Source: Coccinella septempunctata
Taxonomy: Eukaryota; Arthropoda; Insecta; Coleoptera; Coccinellidae
Reading direction: 5' to 3'
Length of the DNA stretch: 64,000 nucleotides
NCBI RefSeq assembly: GCF_907165205.1
Contig: NC_058190.1
Location: 13,524,001 to 13,588,000, forward strand
The translations under genes were made by a program, and so were the position numbers. The stretch's first letter is position 1. Each line of letters begins with the position of its first letter. This document shows, piece by piece, positions 46,901-58,900 of the stretch. The notes under the pieces are model-generated. The model saw only the letters and a list, made by a program, of their open reading frames with translations. It did not search any database and was not told the origin of the DNA.

Positions 46901-49900
46901 TATTATGGCTATCCAAAATTTTCCCCAAAAGAAGGATGCACAAGCACATTATCAAACATTTATTCGAAACACTTCGTATGAATGCAAATCGAAAAATGAA
47001 GGGTAAGTTGTCGTTAGTTATGTTAGTCACCTGTAACTGCGCACTCCATGTGCACCCAGACTCCATCAAGCTAGCGACCAACTGCGCCCAGTCCTACCAA
47101 CACACATTCTCTATTAGGTACCTAATGTTGCATTAGCTATTGCTTAACGTTTCCCTTTACAATATATCTCTTATGAAACACTTTTTATGGCGCTTTCAAA
47201 TCAAAAATGGAACCTCATATACTATGTTAATCACTTTCAGTTATCGAATAAGATTTACTATGAAAAATCATAGCTCCGCACTCTTATATTTTAAAAGCTT
47301 ATATCAAGATTTTCAATTCTTTAGAGTTCCAGAAGCAGATATCTACCAAATCTACAGATAATGAAATACCCAGAAGAATCTGGTTGAAGCAAGATTATAC
47401 CTGGATAAATGAAATAACCAATTTTGTCTGCCTTGGAATGCATCTTTTAGCACAGGATGGTAATGGTACATCACTTTTTATTTCTGAAAAATATGTTTGG
47501 TTCAACTGAAAATCCATATATTACCAAAATTATTTCACAGTTAAAATTAGTTGGTCCAAGAATAGTAAAGAGTTTCGGTTCCTTCATTCATTCTTGAAAG
47601 TGATGTGTTCAAAATTGAAGCTTGTATATATTTCAATCTCTTCCATTGGAGTTATATTATTGGAATATTCCAGTTAGGAAAATCGTAATATATAATAAAC
47701 GAACTGTCCCACGAGGAACTCCACGTGCTTCATCCATACAATGATTTTTATTTAAATGGCAATCCTAATTTTTTCATAACTAGCCTATATAAAATTGCAC
47801 ATGCGTACAAAATATCAAATTCCTATTCTTTGTCGTTGAGAATGTATCAATCATCTGAAATAAAGGAATCTGACTCAACTCAATGAAATAATTCAGGCAG
47901 CTCAAAATGGAATACCAATTAAGATTCTCAATATTTGTCTAACAAAAAAATTTATTTGATTTGAAATGGAATTAAAACGTTGCTGTAGGAATGGGATATT
48001 CTTGCACATCTCGGCGTAGTAGATCGTTGTGGAATTAGTCAGTTACGCCACAGAAAAATAAAATCTACTTTTTTCTGCAAATGATAGTAAACCGAAATAA
48101 GTTGTCGGTAGGTACACCATCTACTTATATTTGCTGCATATACATGTTATACAGGGTGAGGCTTTGTTTCGTTCAAATATTTAAACAGCATATTCTTGAG
48201 GTCAAAAGAAACACTTTTTTTCTATACCATTTTTTCCGCTTCGGCTATGATAAAAAGATATAGCCCTTTTAAATTTTCATAATGAGCTATGCTGCTCCTG
48301 GAGAAACAAAATTCCCTTCAGAATAACAAGCTAAATCTATGACTCTACACATCTGTGGATCTTTTAAACAAAGTGCATTCAGCCAAAGTACCCAATTTTC
48401 ATTTTTGAACACATATTCGAAAACGGCACATTATACGAAAAAATATGTAGAACACTTATATTTTACAAAACGTTCAAATATTTATTAGATAGCATGCAAC
48501 TTACTTTCATGAATTGGATTCTTTGAATTTTTGCTATTTTTATGGTAAGCAAATTGCGTGCGGAAAAGATATAACAGGGGTTTTTCCCGCACGCAAATAT
48601 TATAGAGTAAATTATATTCTGTCATGTCTCTATGCACCGAACGCCAACGATGAGAATTCCATGGTAACGACGTGCAGAATTACATCTATCATTATATATG
48701 AATTAATCAAATCTAATTTGATTTGTTTCGTAAATTTGATATATTTATATATTTCAAGCGCTTATAGAAAAAATATTGTTCCAGCTCTTGCGGAAAGTGT
48801 CTTGCTCGCACTTTACTCCGTACCCACAACCTGCAACGGCAGTTTCGTGCAAGTATCACTTTGCACATTTGACAGGAAAATGACTTTTTTTAATGGTTTT
48901 TCAACAGCATTTTAACTTTTTAACCGAGCCGATTCGTTAAAAATGGTAAAGAAAAAGTGTTTCTTTTGACCTCAAGAATCTACTGTTCAAATATTTGTAC
49001 CAGTCGTTGGTGCCAGGTGACGTTTGAGATTAAACGGTTACATGAAATAACGTGCGTTCAAAAAAATTTGTCGTCAAGTAGGTTATGGAATTTCGAACGT
49101 CGATATTTCGTGTAATTCTTAGCTTTTGCTGTACTATTTTTCACGAGAACCGTCAAGTTAGGAGCTAGCATTTTGGATTGTTGCTGAATTAAAATTATCA
49201 TGAAATCATAAAGATGGTTTTTACGGACATGCAAAAGGCAATTATTATTGAATCCTACTTCAAAATTGGTGAGAAAACAGAAGGAGAGTGGAAATATTCT
49301 TTAATGTTCCAACATTCCCAATGTTGCTGAAAGAATCAATCTTTGGAAAGTACTGTTTTGCGATGCGTTGACGGAACAGGTATGTTCAAGCAAAAAAAGT
49401 AGTGGTCGACCAAAGAAGAAAACCTCAGAGTTATTCAGCAATAATGAAAATATTGCAGAAGACACAAACTCCACGATCCTCTTTTAAAATTTTTACCAAG
49501 AATTTTTCTTGGTTCTCAGATTGTTTGGATTCTTGTGGACCTTACTCAATGGAAGAAATGCGTTTCGCACTTTGGGCGAAATTAACTTTTCCTTAAAAGT
49601 GCCTTTCCACTTTCCATACAAAATTACGATGTATAGGTTAATGTCATCATTGTTCACATTTTGGGAAGATGAATTAATTAAGAAAAGACCTACGTTCAGA
49701 CACCGAAAATCAACGTTTAAAATTCCATAACCTACTTGACGACGAATTTTTTTGAACGCACGTTAGTACGAGGGAATACCGAGAGTATGCGGGCAATTTT
49801 AAAATCATATTATGCTGACGACAGGCTTCCACAAGATGTTGATTATTATTTTGGTTGCATTTATTCTTGAATAGTTTGATGAATAACCGTGTAGGTACTA

Positions 49901-52900
49901 CTCGAAAGCTCATCAAATCAAAAATTGAACCTAAGTATAACTAACATAAAAATTGTATGCCAACAAGTTTGTGGCATACAAAATAATACATTAAATATGT
50001 ATTTAACGACCGTATGCATAGTTTCATTGAACCAAGATTAAAATGTTAAAATACGTTCAAGGGTTTAAGCATAAAATTTCTATGAAACAAGGACGGTGAT
50101 AAATCACCCTGTCGTTCCCATTATACTCATGATACCTTATATAAGTAGGCGTACGTAAAGTTCCTTGTGGGATCCTCTATAAGATAGTGATTTTGATTTT
50201 TTTCTTCTTGTCTGTCTATTAAGAAAAAATTACAGAATGAATATTGATGAAATGAGAGGAAATAATTAATTTTGATACTGGTCTAGTAGTCTCCTATATC
50301 CAAAAGAGGATCTTGTGTATCAAGAGTGAATATTTTTCACTAGTTTCTTGAGTTTTTGAAGAAGTTTCTGATTGATAAATATCAGAGAAGAACATCAAGT
50401 GTACAAATATCGAGATCTAAGCACTTGTTAGCCCTCGATTTTATCTTGAAATTCATAAAATATACAGGAAGATTCATTAAGGCTGGCGACCAAAATGCCA
50501 AAAATGCCAATATCTTCGAAATTACAAGAGATATGGGTTTGCTGTTTTAAGAGGTCAATGAGTTATGCTCTTTGGCTTTTTATCAGTAGGTTAGAGTTCA
50601 AGAATTGCCCTCGAACTTTCCGAGAAAAAAATAAAAAATTGAGTGAGGTGCTACGTAACGCCTTTTAAACAATTCGAAATGTTTTTGTCATGGAAAAACG
50701 GAAAACAGGGTGTTTTTTCGATAGAGAAAAGTTATTCCTCACCACTTCAAAACAGAAAATATGTAAAAATGTCCTGAACAAATATTGTGAAATGGAAAGA
50801 GTAGTTTATAATTTCATAACTTTTTACCAACCTTAATCAATGTATATCACGCAATTATATTCAGTACGCTAGCTAGTGGAAAACTCTTTGATGAATCATC
50901 CTGTAGGTATGTATGTATATGAGGTTCATTGATTCTCAATTCCATAATTATTCTTATTTAATGACTGATAATTTGATGAGTATAACACGCCTACTGAATC
51001 TTTCTTTCTTTACTATAATCCAGATTATATGAAAACAACTTAAACCAGCGGAATATAAAGAGATAATTTGTATTTTCTTGCTGAATTAGTCTTTTTCAAT
51101 TTTGAATTTCTCAATTTTCAACCTGTGAAATTCGTTGTTCGAAACCGAAAGTTAAAAGAATCGATGTGAAAAGGGACACAAAAATTCAATGTACCTATAT
51201 CTTGTGGGCTGTAAGGATATTCTCTCAGTGAATATTATTAAGTAATCAAATGAAAATAAGATAACGCCGAGAACAATAAAGCATTAATGCAATAATAAGA
51301 ATGAATTCAGACGATATGTCTATTCATTGCTACGGTCTGAATTGAACCAGCCAACTTGCCAGCGTTCGGACTCCTATGGAAAAAACATCCCATCGAAGAA
51401 GATGCTGACCATGGTTACGGTGTCATTTGACCTCGTCAGAGCAACACAAGTACTCAACGAACGATATGTGGTCTGAAGTAGTCTGAAGTAGTACAACAAG
51501 TATATATCCTTCATCCCAGAATCTAGATGAAACAGATGGAAGTGTTTGAGAGTCTTGAGTCCTGAGCACACGAGTGGAGTTAACAGCGAAAGTTTGCAAG
51601 AAAAGATAGCGATAGGCCTTGAGCTTTGGCGAAGTTGCAAGATATCCTATCTCTTTCATCAGAGGGTATCAGGGAATAGCTAAAATTGTTACCTCTACGA
51701 GAAACGCCCATTCTATAATGGTATAGATAGAACGTCAAGATCGAAGCCCGGGAAGTCGTCTAAAATAATTTCCGAAAAAGAATTTCGGCTATTTTTACCG
51801 TTTCGTCGGAAGGCGCAAAACGTTGTGGGATTCACGGGACGAACGTAACCTTTTCGTCGTCCAGTGACGGGTTAGGTTTTATCACGAAGGAACGAATTAT
51901 TGACAATTGAAACTCTTGTCCACTTTTACGACCCCCAAAGTAGCCGAAAATTGGGCAAGACAAAGGTGGAATTTTTGACATTTCTCAATTTAATTTTTTT
52001 CTATGCGAAACATGAGGACCGAGCCACGGCCGAGGCGAACCACTAGCGCCGCTGGCGAAAATCTATAGGCTTACTAATTCTCATTATTAATGAATTATGG
52101 TTGTATTGCTCTGGCTACGTCAAATAAGACAGTAAACATGGCCTTCTTCGATTAAATGGTTTTTCTGTTAGGGACCTGAATGGCTGATTCGGCCTAGATT
52201 GTAATATTTGTTGACATTTCTATTAATAGATCTAATTCATTTCGACTCTTGCTTTTGTCTTTTACATTGAATCATTAATTTGTTTAAAATCAAAATAAAA
52301 AAATTATAATTTCGTGAGAACAAATTTTGTTCTGAACTGAATGAATAAAGCGATTGATTCAAAATATTGTTTCATCTTCATATGTATCTCTTTCATCAAA
52401 TGGTAAGGTTATTAATAACTCCGAGTTAAAACCGAATAATAATTCTCTTGTCTTTACGAATTTTCAAAAGTCCATGAAGCAGGTATAATATTATATTATA
52501 GGATTTTTAATTATCCATTTTTCTGCCTTTCTTGACAAAAAGTCAAAAAATTACCCTTCTTTTCGAATACATAAAAAAGTCATAAATAACAAAGTGACCA
52601 AATGAATCATAAAAATGCATCAACGAATGGCTTCGACATTCCATGTATTCCACCAACCGAAATACTTGTTTTTCTTAACAATTAGAATTTTTAATTGGTG
52701 GTGAGGATACAGAGCTTGTCTACTGGCCTAGTGAACTCCCCATTTTTGTCGAAAATGGAGACGACCCTTATTCAGCCATCTCTTCCAGGATGCAGCCTCA
52801 AAACTTTCATTCTCTACCAAAACAATATCTCTATGATGGGTTCAGTCAAGCATGAAAAACCATTTTTCCCATTTCGAAATCGTAGGTCTAGGTTCTAGAA

Positions 52901-55900
52901 TCCAACGTTTCCAGAAACCATCTGTAGGAGCTTGAGCAAATCCCCATTGCTTCCGACAGTCAAGATCCCCAATGAATTCTCCGATATTCTCAACGTTTCC
53001 GGTTCTCAATAACTTAAGGAGTGATTAGGTGTTATCGATTCTAGTTCGTCCGGGTCTACCAGCACAGGAGTCAGTGGTCTTGAGTTAACTACTTCTGCTT
53101 ATAAGGTTTCCTTCACTTTAAAAAAATTTTAAGAGATGTTTTTATAGAATGAACCATATACTCCCATATACCACCCATATGCGGGGCTGCTGGAGGATTG
53201 AATTTCCAACGAATACCTTCAGTACTTCGAAGCAATCACTTAGAAAATCTAGATTCATCCAGCAGGATGAACAGCTACAAATCTGTTAAGCACTGAATCA
53301 TCTATTACAAGACAGTTGAGTTGATCTCAGTGAACTTATATAGTTCAGAAGGCCAATCTTCAGCATCTTAGCTGACAATGACTGGAATCTTCTACTTACT
53401 GATTTCATTTGATGTAATACCACAAACGAATATGTCCAATAATATGTATTACGGATGAGGTATTCTATTTCTTGTAGAATGGACTTGGCTATTCTTACAC
53501 CTAAAAAAAGCTACACAAAGTTCTACTTTTGGATTTGTTTGTTGTTTCATAGGTGCTACCTAGCTACCTTGAATTTACAAGAAACAAAACTAGTCGATAT
53601 GTTGCCACTATGTTTGGTTTTCAGGTAAGCAACGGCAGAGTAAACTTCATCACTTGAATCGTAGAACGAGTGGAGATCCATTCGGAGGGATAATGTAGGA
53701 AATTGAGGAAAAGTGATCTAATTTCGATCTGCACAAAGGAATTCAATTCATGAGTCCATTTCTTCCAAGAATGAAAAAGTTCTTCAGGTATTTCCATATC
53801 ACATTCTATATCGATTTTCCAGATATTCTTAATCAAAATTAGAGCTTTCACCATAACACAACCCAAAAAACCCTAAAGCGTCAACAACGAACATAAGCAG
53901 CCTTAAGACTTCACGTTTCGTAGGAATCTCTTTCACATTATAAAATTGTCCAAGCAATTGTTTGAAATAAAAATTGGACATGAACTGATTTGTTTGAGGA
54001 GACCAGTTAAGTTCAAAACACGTTCTATCTTTTCAGAATTAATTTCTTCAGAAGAGCAATCACTTTTAAAATTTTCTGATATTGTTTCCAAAACCTTTGG
54101 AGAGTTTCTTATCCATTTCGTTATTGCGAAGCGAGAGCCCATCAACATTATCACATTCATCTTATACATCGCTGGCTTGCCAAACGCGTTCCCTTCCTCG
54201 CCGTAAAAATCGTTGACTCCATCTGTCCTCGCCACTTAACTGAAACTACAGATGGAACGAAATCTGATCCCTGGAAGAGTGAATCGTTGAGGCTATGACT
54301 AAAACTTTAGCTGCAGCATCGAGAACAAATCTTTAGGTACATACAGATTACTCTGATTACGTGGGCCCACGTTATATTAAAAAATATAACGTGGGATTTT
54401 GAGCGGAAGCATTCAAATTGGTGTGACGTGGGACGTACATTCCCACGTCACACGTCACGTCATGCGCATTAGGACGTGGGCCTATTTAAAACCGAGTTCC
54501 ATTATGAAGCAATGTATTTTCCATAATTTCTAATTCTTTCGTCTCTCCTAACTAATAAATATCAACTCGATGACGATGGATTTACGTATCCAATTTTTCA
54601 CCTCATCTTGATTTTTATACATAATTCTTTGAGACATGTTGTCTTGCGAACCATCATCACTGACGCCTTCATATTCGAGCATTTTCAGTTCCAATTCGTT
54701 GAAAGTCATTTCTTCTCTGCTTTGAATAATTCGCAGTCGTTCCAAACACTCCTCATTTGAAACCTTTTCTTCCACTAGAGTCTCCATTTTCAAATTCAGT
54801 CTTGATTTTTCTCTATTACTTTTAGAACCATACTTTGAATATGTACGACTCACATTTCTACTCCCAGAAAATTTTCGAAACAATTGATCCAACGGATTTA
54901 CCACCAACTGATTCACATAAACAGAATTTTGTCTTCTTTGTTTGTTGTAATTCTGACAACTCCTAGACAAAATTGTATCCATGAGACCATTCCGCTCTTG
55001 ACAACATCATCTAAACCTAATTTAATCGATGGTATACCCTTATTCAATTTCGAACTTCTTCGAAGTGTATGTTCTTTTTTCTCCATAGTGCAGTGGAACA
55101 TGCCTTTTACGAAGGACCACAATAAACTGTACGAATTTTCAACAGTTCGTGTGTTTTTACAATTTTTTATTTTTCTGGATTTCTTGACAATCAATTAAAA
55201 AATTATGTTTATTTCACAGACTGATTTTCAAATGCCTATGTGAGAAAATCATAAAACAACAACAAAGTGACCAAATGAATTTTGAAAATGCATCAATGAA
55301 TGTTCTTTATTACTCTTTCAATAGTACATCCACAATTGAATTATGTACCTATTGTACCTGACGCATCATCACAGAAACAATTTTCCAAACACTACCATTT
55401 CTAACGTGCATTCAAAAAAATTGGTCGTCAAGTAGGCTATGGAATTTCGCACTGTTTTCCAGGTGAACTATCAAGTTAGCTTTCTGGATTGTTGTTGTAT
55501 TTAAATTATCAGAAAATTATACAGATGGTTTTTACGGACGTTCAAAAAACGTTCATTATTGGATCCTACTTCAAAATTTGGGGGAAAATAGAAAGATAAT
55601 GGAAATATTCTATTCATAGATGTTTCAGCGAATTCATTGAGTATACCAGTATTGCTGTACTTAGAAGTAGATTATTATATTATATTATTATATTTCAAAG
55701 AACTGTTGACGTTATCCGTGAAACAGCTAAGTTCAAACAAAAAAAGATGTGGTCGGCCAGAGAAGAAAATCACACAATCACAGTTATTCAGCAATATTGA
55801 AAATATGAAAACAGACGCTCCACACGAAGCTCTGTTCGGCTTTTATCTCAACTGGCTGGACTCTCCATTAGCATATGCCACACGATTTAGAAAAAGAGAC

Positions 55901-58900
55901 ATTACTTTGTTTCCATAAAGAATGATATGTTATCAGAAAATTGAATTGACAAGGTGCTACCCTTGTAGCAATTGGAGTTTGTTATGCATCGGCCAAGGGC
56001 AAACTTAGTTATTTTCTTTGATGAAGAAGAAGGTTATGAAAGAGAAATATATCGTGCCTTTTTAGAGTAAAATTGAATTTTGATGAATTGTCCAATAGTT
56101 ATTTTCGACAGTTGTAGAAATCTTAGCTACTCAAGGAATTTTTTGAAGGATTGGCTCATCAGCCCTCATACCGAACATGAATTTACTCCATGATTGCTTG
56201 TTATATCATACTTTCTGATTTTTTTTCTATTCTTCAAATATCCTAACTAGAATCTGATAAAAATTTATCAAATCAACAATGATTCTTTCATTTTACATAA
56301 ATGTTTTGAATGTCAGGAGATGTGAGAAGTGCACAGGAGCAGAGGGGAAATATTTCTAGCAAACTACCTAGGTACTTTAATTGTAGAAGAACACTGAAAC
56401 CTGATACTCATGTAACTCAAAATCATGTAATTCAGTTTATTTATTTTAGTTTTGGATTTTCATTGAGTATTGACCACATCAATTCAATATTTATAGAAAA
56501 TTCAACATATTGAGAATTTTACTGTGATTTATTATTCATCCATATTAACAAAATAGGTAGAACACTTTTACATAATTGTAAGTACGAAAGAAATAATTCA
56601 ATTCATTTCAGATTTATGTCTCTCATTAGTATTAAAAATTTTACCAAGGATTTTTTCAACCGCCTCAGATTGTTTAGATTCGTGTGATCTGATTTTGGGA
56701 ATATGAAGTAATTCCGTCACAGAATATCACATCAAAATTCCATAGCCTTATTGACGACGAATTTTTTTAAACGCACGGTAATATGAAGACAGTATGGGCT
56801 TTCATGAACAATAACCTAGTTACTGTAAATAGCGTAGCATATCCGATCTAGGTAAAAACATCATACGCTACAATAGAAAGGTCAAATAAGTGGGTGATAT
56901 ATTGAGAGTTTTGAAAACTCAACGATGTATCTACGATGTAACAACTATATAAGTATTTATTATATCAATATTGCCTACGCGCATTCTTTCTTATGGAAAA
57001 AGTTAGGCCAGACCGTTGACAGGAATTGACTGACACGCATGCTCGAATGAAAAATTAAAAAAGGTTCAATTATTCAGAAAAAGTACATAAAGTATGTACT
57101 TTTAATATCTCTTTATTATATCATTTCCAGCATTCGGTCGGCGGGGTGTAAGGTGTAGCGAGGTAACCGATATTTCTACCTCACTAAAATGTCAGAAGAT
57201 TTCAATTTCTGACAAACGTGAAAAATTAAATCATGCTTATTCAAATTTTTTCAGATAAAAAAAGATGTCCTGATCGTTGTTTGTATAACAATATGTTATA
57301 CAAACTATAACTATAAATATTATAAATTGAGATTCCTTCGAAGATGCCTACTGCGGTTGAAGGCAAAATGACAAGTGAAATACCCAAGAGACTACGACTG
57401 AAAAGCTCGTAAATTTCTAATATTCATATATGTACATAGTATTCTACCCTACCATGAAAGTCTTCATCATCAATACAATACCCTCTTCGTTAGTCCGAGC
57501 GTATAGTTCTACTTTCTACTACCAGCAGTACTATATATGATTAATGTTCTCGAAATTCGCTGCCCACATTAGAAACTAATGATAAAAAACGAGGAACTAC
57601 GACGATTAGGTGAATGTCAGTGAACATACCGAACCAAATATCTAATCTAATCTTATATAGATATAATAAATCGCGAAAGTTTGTATGGATGTTTGCTACT
57701 CTTTTACTCATAAACTACTGGATGAATTTCAATGAAACTTATACATCAGAATATGAATTCTTTCAGGTCGATGCTAGGGGAACTATAAGATTAAGAGAGA
57801 ATTAAAAGTTCAATTTTTTAGAGCTCGAAAAGTTATATAAAAAAGTCAATCCGTTCGAAGGGGACTTTTGTCTTATTAACACGTTCACGACGTCGTGACC
57901 CACCAATGGGTCACACTGGTTATTGCTAGTGGCCGTGCGTGTCCCACGGGTGGGTCACGCTGGGTGCATTTTATATGGCCAAAGTTTATGAATGTGTGTG
58001 AAGGTGGTTTTGGAAATGGAAAACTTGGATGAAAAATATGGACATAATTCCGACAAAAGGTTTTATTTCCAAAACAACAAACTAAAGTATAATCAATTAT
58101 CAGTTATCTGAAACAAAAATAGTCATTTGATCACTCACACACACACATCCCCCCTGTGTGACCCACCGGTCTGACACGACGATTACGAGAGATAATTGTC
58201 GTGACCCACCGGTGGGACACGACGGAAAATGGTCAAAAACTTAAAAAACAAACAAGTTCATCATGAAAGAAGGTTATATTCATGTTTAAAATGAATATAT
58301 GTAATTTAACAAGAAAAGTGAAATAACGTTCAGACGGGTCCTTCTGTGAATCTCTCGATGTCGCGAACGTGTTAATATAGTAATGAATATATTCTTATCT
58401 GCAGCATTCATTCCTGATGATGCTCCACACAGCATAGTTTTCTGACGGATATTTCGCGAGATATAACAGATTGAAGAAATGAAATTTAGGCAAGAAATAA
58501 AATCTACTCGGGATCGCAGTGCCAAGTGACGGCTACGTCAAGGTGAGGGACAAGATCGATAAATGATTTCTATTTGAACTAGGATCTTGACGAATAGGGT
58601 ATTTTTTCAGGAAAGTTGCAAGAATCTATCGATAATTGAAGTTTGTTTTTAGATACCTTCATCGCGAGGTTTTCCATTACATATGCTTATTAATTTTCTG
58701 AGGATTGAAGATTGTTGTTGATTATTAATTATTATGACTTTTAGATTCAATTTTTCCTTTCATTTTTGTAGTGTGGTTTGTTAATTTTTTGCTCATTATC
58801 TTCTTTGAATTGTTCTGAATATATCTTCGATAGAGTTTCACATGGAAGTATTAAGCCAACGAAGTTGTGGTTTTAAGCTAGGCACTTATTTGCAGCATAT

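Larger units (their letters stand above)
52490..55390 (-). mobile_element. BEL/Pao LTR retroelement, internally deleted
   Basis: Minus strand, broken frames. At 53933-54235 SRFAITKWIRNSPKVLETI, the block after the Pao RT. At 53621-53866 the region following the RT, with WKIDIECDMEIPEELFHSWK, then DSSDEVYSAVAYLKTK of the RNase H-like part. At about 53170-53260 FNPPAAPHMGGIWE, the hallmark of BEL/Pao integrase ends. Possible LTR remnants at about 52500-52640 and 55150-55320 share AACAAAGTGACCAAATGAAT and AAAATGCATCAA. About 2.9 kb against the usual 6-7 kb. Confidence 0.8.
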
